Assembly (NCBI GenBank): GCA_041567315.1
Contig: JBFGCA010000032.1
Location: 1-43,048 of the forward strand
DNA from: JBFGCA01 sp041567315
Lineage (GTDB): Bacteria; Acidobacteriota; Thermoanaerobaculia; Multivoradales; JAHEKO01
DNA length: 43,048 nucleotides
Direction of reading: 5' to 3'
Below the pieces are notes generated by a model. The model was not told where the DNA came from, did not search any database, and worked only from the letters and a program-made list of their open reading frames with translations. Position numbers and translations under genes: made by a program. Below, in pieces: positions 1 through 7,730 of the stretch; positions within the stretch are counted from its first letter, which is position 1; every line of letters begins with the position of its first letter.

Positions 1-54
1 CGGCCCCGCCGCGCTCGCCAGCCGACCCGACCGACTTCCACCACGGGCTGCTAG
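1..54. repeat. Right half of a MITE-like dispersed repeat (cut by window start)
   Basis: These 54 bases match 40965-41018 at 51 of 54 positions. They end in the same terminal sequence (33-54, beginning GACTTCCACCACGGG and ending CTGCTAG). At the other locus this segment is the right arm of a long imperfect inverted repeat, so this is probably the right end of a second copy whose left part lies outside the window. It sits 25 bases beyond the 3' end of the rluD-like gene. The repeat is seen directly; its mobile nature is inference. Confidence 0.75.
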
Positions 55-78
55 CCCCGGCGTGCGACGGGGGGCGGC

Positions 79-1056
79 CTAGCCCTCCGGCTTCTCTCCA
101 GGCAGCGGCACCTCGCCGCCGCCGAGGGCGGCCCACAGTCGCCGCAGGTCGTCGGGGGGCGGCGCCTCGAAGCTCACGCGCTCGCCGCGCGCCGGGTGCG
201 CGAAGGCCAGCCGCCAGGCGTGGAGGGCGGGCCGACCGAAGCCGCGGAGCGCCGGGCGCACCGCCGCCGGCAGTCCGCGCCAGCGGGCCTCGCCGTAGGT
301 CGGGTCGCCGACCAGCGGGTGGCCCCGCGCCTTCAGGTGGACCCGGATCTGGTGGGTCCGGCCGGTACCCAGGCCGACCTCGAGGGCCGAGATGCCGGCG
401 GTCTCGCCCAGCACCCGGTAGTCGGTCCGCGCCGGCCGGCCCCGGGTTCGGACCGTCATCTCCTTGCGCCGCTGCGGGTGGCGGCCGATCGGCTCCTCTA
501 TTCGGCCGCGCGGCGGCTCGGGCCGGCCGTAGACCAGCGCCAGATAGGTCTTCTCGACCCGCCGGCCCGCGAAGTCGGCCCCCAGCGCCCGGTAGGCCGC
601 CGCCGTGCGGGCGACCACCATCACGCCGGTGGTGTCCTTGTCGAGCCGATGGACGATTCCCGGCCGCCCCGGACCACCCACCCCGGCGGTCTCCGGGTAG
701 CGGGCCAGGATGCGGTGGGCCAGGGTGCCGGTCGCGCGGCCGGCGCCCGGATGGACCGCGATCCCGGCCGGCTTGTCGAGGACCGCGACCGCGGCGTCCT
801 CGTAGAGGACCCGCAGCTCGCCGGCCTCGGGGGCGAGGCGCTCCTCGAACGGCTCCTCGGGCGGCTCCCACTCGAGACGCTCGCCGCCCGCCAGCCGGTG
901 GGAAGGCTTGGACGGCCGGCCGTCGAGGGTCACCCGCCCGGCGCGGATCCACTGCTGGACGCGGTTGCGGGGCTCGCCGGTGTGGCCGGCCAGGAAAACG
1001 TCCAGCCGCTCGCCGTCCGCCGCCGCCGGCACGGCGGCCAGAGCCCGGCGGCTCAC
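79..1056 (-). CDS. rluD: RluA/RluD-family 23S rRNA pseudouridine synthase
   Basis: This 325-residue protein has the family layout of an S4 RNA-binding domain (about residues 17-62) followed by the pseudouridine synthase domain. The catalytic motif HRLDKDT is at 136-142, with the nucleophilic Asp at 139. Further conserved stretches are LDKPAGIAVHPG (93-104) and GRTHQIRVH. RluD-type enzymes isomerise uridines in helix 69 of 23S rRNA; RluC or RluA specificity cannot be excluded from sequence alone. The start is GTG, and its first bases overlap the stop of lspA (GTGA), so it should be translated as the last gene of the lspA group. The lspA-rluD pairing is common in bacteria. Length is normal for the family. 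Confidence 0.9.
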   Translation of the reverse strand: MSRRALAAVPAAADGERLDVFLAGHTGEPRNRVQQWIRAGRVTLDGRPSKPSHRLAGGERLEWEPPEEPFEERLAPEAGELRVLYEDAAVAVLDKPAGIAVHPGAGRATGTLAHRILARYPETAGVGGPGRPGIVHRLDKDTTGVMVVARTAAAYRALGADFAGRRVEKTYLALVYGRPEPPRGRIEEPIGRHPQRRKEMTVRTRGRPARTDYRVLGETAGISALEVGLGTGRTHQIRVHLKARGHPLVGDPTYGEARWRGLPAAVRPALRGFGRPALHAWRLAFAHPARGERVSFEAPPPDDLRRLWAALGGGEVPLPGEKPEG

Positions 1057-1601
1057 CCCGCGTCGGGCGCCGAGCCGAGGGACGCTCCGGGTGCGGCCTC
1101 AGTGGACCCCTGGGCGGCCCGGGGTCGCCGCCGCCGCCCCGCGAAGACGTCCAGCGCCATCAGCCCCAGACCGACGGTGATGGCGCTGTCGGCGACGTTG
1201 AAGGTGTGCCAGTGATAGGTGCCGAAGTAGGCGTCGACGAAATCGGTCACCGCGCCGCTGGCCACCCGGTCGATCAGGTTGCCGACCGCCCCCCCGAGGA
1301 TCAGCCCGAAGGCCGCCAGCAGCCGCCGGTCGGTGGCCGGGGTGTGCCGGAAGTAGTAGGCCACCACCCCGAGGGCGGCCAGCCCCAGCAGGGTCAGCAG
1401 CCCGGTCATCAGCGGATTGCCGTTGGCGGGCAGCATGCCGAAGGCCACGCCGGTGTTGGTCACGTAGGTGAGGTTGAGAAAGCCCGGGATCACCCGCAGC
1501 GGCGGCCGCCCGGCGAGGTGGGTTTCGACCAGCCACTTGCTCCACTGGTCGGCCACCACGACCGCCAGCGCCAGCACCAGGTAGTTGACCTTGCCTTTCA
1601 T
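1053..1601 (-). CDS. lspA: Lipoprotein signal peptidase (signal peptidase II)
   Basis: LspA is an inner-membrane aspartyl protease that removes the signal peptide of diacylglyceryl-modified prolipoproteins. The protein has 182 residues and four hydrophobic segments (about 6-20, 64-84, 92-108, 137-152). The catalytic aspartates are in the expected motifs: GNLIDR (Asp111) and FNVADS (Asp138), with VTDF (Asp120) between them. The C-terminal tail after the last membrane segment is basic and then Ala/Gly-rich. The start ATG overlaps the stop of the upstream ThiE gene by four bases. Its substrates probably include the many lipobox proteins in this window (7040, 20012, 30824, 32340, 36693). Confidence 0.96.
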   Translation of the reverse strand: MKGKVNYLVLALAVVVADQWSKWLVETHLAGRPPLRVIPGFLNLTYVTNTGVAFGMLPANGNPLMTGLLTLLGLAALGVVAYYFRHTPATDRRLLAAFGLILGGAVGNLIDRVASGAVTDFVDAYFGTYHWHTFNVADSAITVGLGLMALDVFAGRRRRPRAAQGSTEAAPGASLGSAPDAG

Positions 1602-2218
1602 CGGGGGAACAGCCGCGCCGCCTCCGCCGCCAGCGGACCGAGCGCGGCCGGATCGTGGAAGACGCGGATGCCGGCGGCCCCGCGCGCTCCCGCCGCCGCG
1701 ACCTCCGGCAGGCGAGCGATTGTAACCCCTCCCAGCGCCACGACCGGCAACCCCACGGCCGCGGCACGCTGCAGGCCCGCGATTCCCGGAGGGGGCCCGT
1801 AAGCGGCCTTGCTGGGGGTGGCGAAGACCGGCCCGAAGGTCACGTAGTCGGCGCCCTCGTCTCGCGCCCGCTCGACCTCGGCGGGGCGGTGGGTGGAGCG
1901 GCCGATCAGCAACTCGTCGCCGAAACGCCGCCGTAGCGCCGCCACCGGCACCTCGGCCGCCGGCAGGTGGACCCCGTCGGCGCCGGCGGCCAGGGCCACG
2001 TCGGCGCGGCCGTTGACCAGCACGCGAGTGCTCGCCGGCAGCGCGGACCGGGCGCGGGCCGTCAGCTCCAGCAGGGCGCGGTCGTCGAGGTCCTTTTCGC
2101 GGATCTGGACGGCGTCGACCCCGGCCGCGGCCAGGGCGGCGAACCAGTCCTCGAAAGACAGGTCACCCAGGCCATTCCGGTCGCTGATCGCCAGCAGGCG
2201 GGGGCAGCGGGAGGTCAC
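1598..2218 (-). CDS. thiE: Thiamine-phosphate synthase (ThiE/TenI family)
   Basis: The enzyme joins HMP pyrophosphate and thiazole phosphate to make thiamine phosphate, using a TIM barrel. At 206 residues the length is typical. Visible family motifs are QIREKD, NGRADVALAAGADGVHLP, GRSTH, the phosphate-binding region DYVTFGPVFATPSK and ALGGV near the C-terminus. The start is GTG at 2216-2218. No other thiamine genes are nearby, so a TenI-like or regulatory paralogue cannot be excluded, although the diphosphate-binding residues favour ThiE. It lies first in a tightly coupled block with lspA and rluD, ten bases after the small membrane-protein gene. Confidence 0.9.
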   Translation of the reverse strand: MTSRCPRLLAISDRNGLGDLSFEDWFAALAAAGVDAVQIREKDLDDRALLELTARARSALPASTRVLVNGRADVALAAGADGVHLPAAEVPVAALRRRFGDELLIGRSTHRPAEVERARDEGADYVTFGPVFATPSKAAYGPPPGIAGLQRAAAVGLPVVALGGVTIARLPEVAAAGARGAAGIRVFHDPAALGPLAAEAARLFPR

Positions 2219-2228
2219 GGCCGCCCGC

Positions 2229-2495
2229 TCAGACGCGCCGCCGCCGGCCGGCGAGCATCAGCTCGAGGTCGTGGGCGCCCCAGATCAGGTGGACCAGACC
2301 GAAGCCGCTCAGGCCGGCGCGGAGCCAGGGCTGGAGACACAGATCCCGCAGCCCGGCCACGGGCAGCTCCATCACCATGCGCTCCCAGCCGGCGCTCCAG
2401 GGGGCGAGCAGCAGGAGGGTGCCGGCTTCGATGCAGTACAGGATGAAGAAGAGGCGGGCGGCGACGCGGAGGCGCATGGGGCGCCATGATCCCAC
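2229..2495 (-). CDS. Small hypothetical membrane protein
   Basis: This 88-residue protein (GTG start; an ATG at 2477 would give 82 residues) has two hydrophobic stretches: about residues 11-29 (RLFFILYCIEAGTLLLLAP) and 52-72 (LCLQPWLRAGLSGFGLVHLIW). It ends in a basic tail, GRRRRV. No family is recognised. Support comes from its coherent two-helix pattern and its position ten bases upstream of thiE on the same strand, with no good Shine-Dalgarno at either start. It may have its own leader (see the hairpins at 2596-2693). Confidence 0.6.
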   Translation of the reverse strand: MGSWRPMRLRVAARLFFILYCIEAGTLLLLAPWSAGWERMVMELPVAGLRDLCLQPWLRAGLSGFGLVHLIWGAHDLELMLAGRRRRV

Positions 2496-2595
2496 GGGTG
2501 GTCGGGGAGAGGGTGGTTGTCGGGTTGTGGTGGCAGCGGGTCAGCTTGAGGGAAGAGTGGCGAGGAGCCGGCCGGGGCGGGGCCCGCCTGGGCAC

Positions 2596-2693
2596 GCAAC
2601 GGGCCTGAAGAACTTCACGGGGGAGGCCCGTTGCTCCTGTCCGCCGAGCGCTGGGCGGTACTCGAGCTTCGTGGCCCTGCGCAGGCGCTCGGC
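2596..2693. other. Two consecutive strong hairpins in the intercistronic gap
   Basis: The 297-base gap 2496-2792 holds no gene. The first hairpin pairs 2596-2606 with 2624-2634 (11 perfect pairs, GCAACGGGCCT), and a small GAAG/CTTC helix sits inside its loop. The second pairs 2643-2651 with 2685-2693 (9 perfect pairs, GCCGAGCGC). On the minus strand they follow the stop of the DUF6600-like gene by about 100 bases and precede the small membrane-protein gene. There is no T-tract, so they are not classical intrinsic terminators; a Rho-assisted 3' end or processing site is possible. Confidence 0.6.
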
Positions 2694-2792
2694 TCCAGGT
2701 CCCTGTCGCACCCCGCCCCGGCCAGCTTCACGGTCCGGGGAGCTGACCCGCTGCTTGCGCGGTCCGTGGCAGCCGGCGGGGGCTGCGGGATC

Positions 2793-5450
2793 TCAGTGGG
2801 GCTTGCGGGTCGAGCCGCTGCCGCCGCGGCTGCTGCCGCCGCGGGAGGAGCCGTAGCTTTTGGAGCCGCCGCTGGAGCGGCCGCTCGAGCGGGCCGAGGA
2901 GCCGGAGCGGGAGCCGCTGCTGCCGGAGCTGCCGCGGGCCGAGCTGGAGCGGCCGGAGGAGCCGGAGGAGCGGGCCGAGGAGCTCTTGCCCGAGTCGCGG
3001 CTGGAGGAGCCGCGGGTGGACGAGCCACGGCTCGAGGAGCTGCGGCCGGAGTCCCGCGCCGAGGAGCCGCTCGACTTGCCCGACGAGCCCGGGTCGCGGG
3101 CCGAGGATCCGCGGTCGGACGAGTCACGGCCGGAGTCGCGGGTGGAGGAGCCGCGGTCCGAGGAGTCGCGGCCCGAGGACCCCCGATCGGCCTCACGGCC
3201 CGAGTCACGCGACGAGCCGCTCGAAGAGCCGGAGTCGCGGCCGGACGAGCCCGAGTCGCGCGAGGGTGGCGAGGACTCCTCGCGGCTGCGCAGGCGGAAG
3301 GAGCGGACCTTGTCGAGGACGCGGCGGCCGATGGAGAGGCTGCCGCCGTCGCCGTCGCCGGAGCGCCGCCAGGCGCTGCCGCCGTCGTCGTCGCTCGGCC
3401 GTCCGAAGCCGCGAGAGCCGTCGTCGCCGCCGGGCCGGCGCCAGGCGTCCGTGCCCTTGTCGTCGCCACCGGGCCGGCCCGAGGCTCGGCCGCCGTCGTC
3501 GGCGGCCGGCCGGCGCCAGCTGTCGGACCCCTTGTCGTCGCCGCCGGTCTCATTGCCACCCGGGCGCCGCGAGGCGTCGCCACCCCTGCCTTCGCTGCCA
3601 GGCGCGGGGCGGTCGGTCGTGGGCGGTGCCACGGCCGGCGGGCGGACGCCCTCGCCGCTGCGGCCGTCCCGCCACGCTTCTTTGCCGTCGCCGCCCGAGG
3701 TGCGCGGCGGCAGGGCGGTGCGGCCGGGGGCGTCGCTCGCCGGCGGATTCGAGCCGGGGGAGCGCCACCAGCCGGTGGCGGGCTTGTCGTCGCCACCCGG
3801 GCGGTCGCCGCGGGTGTCGCCGGAGGGGCCTCCGGAGGAGCCGCCGGGCTGACCCAGCCGGCCGGGCCCGGCGCCGGGCTCGCCCTTGCCCTCGAGGCCC
3901 GGGCGGTCGCCGGACGGGGGACGGCCGCCGAGGGTCGGGCGGTCCGACGCGGTCGGTCGATCGGTGGTCGGCCGCTGCCAGCCGCTGAGCTTGCCGGGCT
4001 CGCGCCCTTCGGACCCGCTGCCCGATCGGCCGTCGGCAACGCCGGAGCCGCGGCGGCCGAGCTTGGACTCGTCCGGCGGCATCACGGCCCGGCGGGTGGT
4101 CTCGGAGAGGTCGCGCCGCTTGGCCACGAAATCGGTCACGTCGGGCATCTCGCCGGCCCTGGCGAGGCCGCCGCGCTGCGAGTCGCCCTTGTAGGAGGCC
4201 TGGAGCGCCGCCATCGCCTCCTGCGGCTTGCGCCAGGTCTTCGGGGTCAGCGCCCGGGTGTCGCCGGTGAGGATGCCTCGCGGCACCTCGCGCAGCTCGC
4301 CGCTCCGGGTCAGGTCGGCGCCGGTCCGCAGGTAGGCGCGGCTGCCGCGGTGGCCGAAGCGGTCGGCGCGGCAGAAGGTCCAGTCGGCGAAGTAGTGGCC
4401 GTGGCCGCCGGCCCAGCCGTAGATCCCCCAGCGGTGGCCGAAGCCCCAGCCGCCGTAGTAGCCGGCGTAGAACGAGTGGTAGTAGCCGATCGGCACCCAG
4501 GCCACGTAGGTCGGACCCCAGTACCAGAAGACCCTGGCGGGAGCGAAGACCGGCCCCGGGTACCAGACCCAGCCGAAGCCAGACGCCCAGTCCCAGGCGC
4601 CGTAGTGGTAGGGCACCCAGCCCCAGGGCTCGTAGGAGACCCAGGTGAGCCCGGCCGGGGTGTAGGTCCACCAGCCGTCGTGGTAGGGCCGCCAGCCGGC
4701 GCCCACCCAGGGCCGCCAGGCCCGGCGATTCTCGACGTAGATCCACTCGCCGTGGTCGTCGAGGCTGGAGGCCGCGTAGGCCAGCTCGGGCTCGACGTAG
4801 GGGGCCTCGCCGGCCGCCGCGAACAGCTCTTCGCCCCAGCGTTCGAGGCCGTCGAGCGGCGGCGCCGCCTCCAGGGCCACCCGCGGCCGATCGACGCCGT
4901 CGACCACCACCCGCTCGCCCGAGCGGACCAGGGCCGACCCCTGCCGGGTGGCGACCTCGGCGTAGCCCTCGCGGACCACCACCTCGGTCCAGCTACCGTC
5001 GGTCGAGACCCGGAGCACGCCCGACCGCGGCAAATAGACGGTGGCGTTGACAGTGTCGATCCGCAGCGCCTCCCAGGGCTCGGCCTCGGGCGGCACCACC
5101 AGCTGCAGCTCGCCGTCGATCAGGGTGAGCCGGGTCTGCGGCGCCGTTTCGCCGGTCGCCAGCTCCTCGAAGAGCAGCTCGGCGCCGCCGCCGAGCCGCA
5201 GATAGCCGCCATCGGGAAGCAGCGCCTCGACCCGCGCCAGCCGCGAGACGGTCAGCCGGTCGCCGGCCAGCAGCGGATAGTTGGCCTCGAGCTCGATCTC
5301 GGTGTCGCTGGCGGACTGCCAGAGGGCGGCGTAGCCGTCCACCGTGCGGAAGTAGCCGAAGGTGTCCTCGGACGCGGCGGGTGCCGCCAGCAGCAGGCCG
5401 GCCAGACCGGCCGCCAGGAGGATCGGGTGACGTGTCGTGGGGCGGGTCAT
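2793..5450 (-). CDS. Exported FecR/DUF6600-like protein with very long low-complexity tail
   Basis: The ATG at 5448-5450 is chosen because GGAGGAGG lies just upstream and the N-terminus is a clear signal peptide (cleavage near residue 27). The protein has 885 residues. Residues about 30-200 resemble the FecR-like beta-rich region common in DUF6600 proteins. Residues about 230-365 are extraordinarily rich in Trp, Tyr and Gly with repeated W-x-P-Y/W-x-W patterns, the DUF6600 hallmark. From about 480 the tail is Pro/Gly/Arg/Asp repeats (GGDDKG..WRRP units), then an almost pure Ser/Gly/Arg/Asp stretch to the end. It is probably exported and surface-associated; function is unknown. The tail's codon bias creates a long antisense open frame that is not a gene. 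Confidence 0.85.
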   Translation of the reverse strand: MTRPTTRHPILLAAGLAGLLLAAPAASEDTFGYFRTVDGYAALWQSASDTEIELEANYPLLAGDRLTVSRLARVEALLPDGGYLRLGGGAELLFEELATGETAPQTRLTLIDGELQLVVPPEAEPWEALRIDTVNATVYLPRSGVLRVSTDGSWTEVVVREGYAEVATRQGSALVRSGERVVVDGVDRPRVALEAAPPLDGLERWGEELFAAAGEAPYVEPELAYAASSLDDHGEWIYVENRRAWRPWVGAGWRPYHDGWWTYTPAGLTWVSYEPWGWVPYHYGAWDWASGFGWVWYPGPVFAPARVFWYWGPTYVAWVPIGYYHSFYAGYYGGWGFGHRWGIYGWAGGHGHYFADWTFCRADRFGHRGSRAYLRTGADLTRSGELREVPRGILTGDTRALTPKTWRKPQEAMAALQASYKGDSQRGGLARAGEMPDVTDFVAKRRDLSETTRRAVMPPDESKLGRRGSGVADGRSGSGSEGREPGKLSGWQRPTTDRPTASDRPTLGGRPPSGDRPGLEGKGEPGAGPGRLGQPGGSSGGPSGDTRGDRPGGDDKPATGWWRSPGSNPPASDAPGRTALPPRTSGGDGKEAWRDGRSGEGVRPPAVAPPTTDRPAPGSEGRGGDASRRPGGNETGGDDKGSDSWRRPAADDGGRASGRPGGDDKGTDAWRRPGGDDGSRGFGRPSDDDGGSAWRRSGDGDGGSLSIGRRVLDKVRSFRLRSREESSPPSRDSGSSGRDSGSSSGSSRDSGREADRGSSGRDSSDRGSSTRDSGRDSSDRGSSARDPGSSGKSSGSSARDSGRSSSSRGSSTRGSSSRDSGKSSSARSSGSSGRSSSARGSSGSSGSRSGSSARSSGRSSGGSKSYGSSRGGSSRGGSGSTRKPH

Positions 5451-5525
5451 TTCGCTTGCCTCCTCCGGGAGCTTGCCTCCCGACCGCATCTTGGAGCAAG
5501 AGCCGGGCCAGGGGCCCTGTTTGGC

Positions 5526-5531
5526 TATAAT
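5526..5531 (+). promoter_or_regulatory. Possible -10 element (TATAAT) for the rightward run
   Basis: A perfect TATAAT lies in the divergent gap between the DUF6600-like gene and the TPR/cyclic-nucleotide gene, about 90 bases before the TTG start at 5621. No convincing -35 lies 16-18 bases upstream. AT-rich hexamers are rare in this genome, which makes the match notable, but it remains a prediction. Confidence 0.35.
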
Positions 5532-5620
5532 TTCCGCTGCGCCGGCGGCATTCGTACCCCTCGGGGGGCGTCGGTGTCCCCCCGGTGACACGCCCGGCGC
5601 CACACCTCCGGAGAGCATCC

Positions 5621-6493
5621 TTGGCCCTGAAATCCTGGTTCCGTGGGCGGTCGGCCAAGACCGGTAAGCAGGGCCTCACCGCCGACGACCTCATCAACCT
5701 CCGGCGCTACGAGGAGGCCGAGGCGCTGCTCGAGGCGCGGCTGCGCGAGAACAGCACCGACCTCCACACCCGGCTCAAGCTGGCCGACCTGCACTTCCGG
5801 ACCGGCCAGCGCCCCAAGGCGGTCGAGGAGTACCTGGCGATCGCCGACGGCTACGCGGTCGACGGCTTCTACGACAAGGCCCTGGCGCTGCTCGCGAAGG
5901 TCGCCCGCCTGGTCCCCAGCAGCGAGAAGGTGACCCAGAAGATCGACCGTCTACGCCGCGCCAAGCGGCTCGAACAGCGCCGTTCCCACGTCATCGGCGG
6001 GCTGCTGCGTGGTCCCGGCAGTGAGCAGACCACCTCGGTCCTCGAGGTGCAGCGCCTCTGGGAGCACCTCAGCGGCTGCCACCTGGTCGAGCGGCTCGAT
6101 CAGGATCAGCTCGGCCGCCTGTTCCGCGCCTTCGACATGGTCCACGTCGAGCCCGACGTCGAGCTGGTCCGCCAGGGCGACTCGCTGGAGGCCATCCTGA
6201 TGGTCGCCGAGGGCCGGCTGGCCGCGGTGGTGGAGCTGCCCAACGGCACCAGTACGGTGATGCGCGAGCTCGAGCCCGGCGACCTGGTGGGCGACCGGGC
6301 GCTGCTCGAGCACAAGCCGTGGCCCGCCAGCGTGCGGGCCACCCAGCGCAGCGTGGTCTTGCAACTGACCCGCTCCGCCCTCGAAAATGCCCTCCAGGGA
6401 AACCCCGACCCGCGGGGACTCCTCGAGGCGCTGCGCGCCCAGCGGCTGGACGGCGAGATCGCCGGCGCGGCCACGGCGGCGGCGCAGAGCTGA
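5621..6493 (+). CDS. TPR plus cyclic-nucleotide-binding (CRP-like effector) domain protein
   Basis: The TTG at 5621 is preferred because GGAG lies seven bases upstream and no such site precedes the in-frame ATG/GTG candidates; this gives 290 residues. Residues about 15-105 form TPR-like helices (LINLRRYEEAEALLEARL, LADLHFRTGQ). Residues about 150-265 form a cNMP-binding beta-roll with the phosphate-cassette-like region GDLVGDRALLEHKPWPASVRA. There is no C-terminal helix-turn-helix, so it is not a CRP-type transcription factor; similar proteins act as scaffolds or regulators in signalling. The ligand is unknown. It heads the rightward housekeeping run. Confidence 0.8.
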   Translation: MALKSWFRGRSAKTGKQGLTADDLINLRRYEEAEALLEARLRENSTDLHTRLKLADLHFRTGQRPKAVEEYLAIADGYAVDGFYDKALALLAKVARLVPSSEKVTQKIDRLRRAKRLEQRRSHVIGGLLRGPGSEQTTSVLEVQRLWEHLSGCHLVERLDQDQLGRLFRAFDMVHVEPDVELVRQGDSLEAILMVAEGRLAAVVELPNGTSTVMRELEPGDLVGDRALLEHKPWPASVRATQRSVVLQLTRSALENALQGNPDPRGLLEALRAQRLDGEIAGAATAAAQS

Positions 6494-6503
6494 AGAGCCC
6501 AGC

Positions 6504-7043
6504 ATGGCCATCCTCCCCATCCGCCTCTTTCCCGACCCGGTGCTGCGGGTCGAGTGCCCGCCGGTCGAGGCGTTCGACGGCGAGCTGGCCCAGCTGGCCG
6601 CCGACATGATCGAGACCATGCACGCGGCGCCGGGGATCGGCCTTGCCGCCCCCCAGGTCGGGGTCGAGCAGCGCCTGGCCGTGGTGGACCTTTCGGTGGG
6701 GGAGGACGAGGCGGCGCTCCACGTGCTGGTCAACCCCGAGGTGGTCGCCGAGAGCGGCAGCGAGCAGGACTTCGAGGGGTGTCTTTCGATCCCCGGGGTC
6801 TCGGAGAAGGTGGGCCGCCCGCAGAAGATCGCCGTCGAGGCCCGCGACCTCGAGGGCCGGCCGTTCCGGCTCGAGGCCGAGGAGCTGCTGGCGCGGGCCA
6901 TCTGCCACGAGATCGACCATCTGAACGGCGTCCTGTTCATCGACCGGCTGCGCGGGCTGCGCCGCGAGCGGGCGCGGCGGCAGCTGCGGCGCGAAGCGCG
7001 CAAGCGCGAGGAGCAGCCGGCGGAGGCGGGGGTTTCGCTGTGA
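6504..7043 (+). CDS. def: Peptide deformylase
   Basis: The enzyme removes the N-formyl group from nascent proteins using a bound metal. It has 179 residues. All three motifs are intact: GIGLAAPQVG (44-53), EGCLSIPG (91-98, Cys ligand) and HEIDH (135-139, two His ligands and catalytic Glu). The Cys in EGCLS is typical of bacterial type I enzymes. A basic tail (about 150-172, Arg-rich) extends beyond the core. The start is ATG, ten bases after the previous stop. No fmt gene lies beside it in this window, unlike the usual def-fmt pairing. Confidence 0.97.
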   Translation: MAILPIRLFPDPVLRVECPPVEAFDGELAQLAADMIETMHAAPGIGLAAPQVGVEQRLAVVDLSVGEDEAALHVLVNPEVVAESGSEQDFEGCLSIPGVSEKVGRPQKIAVEARDLEGRPFRLEAEELLARAICHEIDHLNGVLFIDRLRGLRRERARRQLRREARKREEQPAEAGVSL

Positions 7044-7666
7044 GGCCCCGCCGCCGACCGGCCCTCCGCGCCGGGACCCACGGACTGCTGGCCACCGGTC
7101 TGCCGACGGCGGCCGTGCTGTCGGCCCTGGCCGCCCTCGTCCTCTTCGGCTGCGGCGGAGGGGGCGGAGGCCCCACCTCGCCGCCACCGCCACCCCCGCC
7201 GCCGCCCCCGGCCTCGGGGGTCACCTTCACCGCCGACGGCACCGCGCCCGCGAACTCGGTCGCCCTCCAGGCCGGGCCGCGCGACGCCCCGGACTTCGTG
7301 CTCGAGGTCCGCGTCCGTGACGTCGTCGACCTCTACGGCGTGAGCTTCGACCTCGCCTACCCGGCCGACCTGCTGCGGTTCCTGTCGGCCCGTGTCACCG
7401 AGGGCGACTTCCTGCCGGCCGGCGGCGCCGACACCGAGCTGCTGGTCGCCAACCGGCCGCAGGGCAACCTGGTGATCGGCTACACGCGGATCGGCGACAC
7501 CCCGGGGGCGGAAGGCTCGGGCCTGCTGCTGACCCTGGAGTTCTCGGCCAGCGCTGACGGCAACGGGCGCTTCACCATCGACCAGAACACCGCCTTCGAC
7601 TCGGCCGGCGAGCCGCAGGGCGACGTCACCTGGGTATCGGGGTCGGTCCAGGTCAACGCCCCGTAG
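7040..7666 (+). CDS. Cohesin-like domain lipoprotein
   Basis: The GTG at 7040 overlaps the deformylase stop (GTGA), implying coupling. The 208-residue product has a basic N-terminus, a hydrophobic segment and the lipobox LFGC. This is followed by an unusual Gly6 run and a spacer of ten prolines (encoded around 7186-7209). Residues about 70-205 have the all-beta pattern of cohesin/dockerin-interacting type domains: VRVRDVVDLYGVSFDLAYPADLL, then GFTRIG-like and LLTLEFSA strands. Such single-domain lipoproteins occur widely in non-cellulolytic bacteria; the partner is unknown. The signal peptide and lipobox are seen directly; the fold is assigned by pattern. Confidence 0.78.
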   Translation: MRPRRRPALRAGTHGLLATGLPTAAVLSALAALVLFGCGGGGGGPTSPPPPPPPPPPASGVTFTADGTAPANSVALQAGPRDAPDFVLEVRVRDVVDLYGVSFDLAYPADLLRFLSARVTEGDFLPAGGADTELLVANRPQGNLVIGYTRIGDTPGAEGSGLLLTLEFSASADGNGRFTIDQNTAFDSAGEPQGDVTWVSGSVQVNAP

Positions 7667-7687
7667 CGCGCCCCGATCGGGCGCGCT
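7665..7687. terminator. Hairpin at the stop codon of the cohesin-like gene
   Basis: Nine perfect pairs (AGCGCGCCC with GGGCGCGCT) flank a five-base CGATC loop and begin inside the TAG stop. There is no following T-tract, so termination by this element alone is uncertain; it may attenuate transcription into cysS or protect a 3' end. Confidence 0.45.
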
Positions 7688-7730
7688 GTGAGACGCCGCG
7701 GCGCACTCGCCAACCGCCGCCCCGCCGACG

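Noticed and set aside
2631..5588. A 985-codon open frame antisense to the DUF6600-like gene
   Set aside because: It is a by-product of the extreme GC and the repetitive Ser/Gly/Arg tail: its product is low-complexity Ala/Gly/Arg, it has no start signals, and the opposite strand carries a signal peptide, RBS and recognisable domains.
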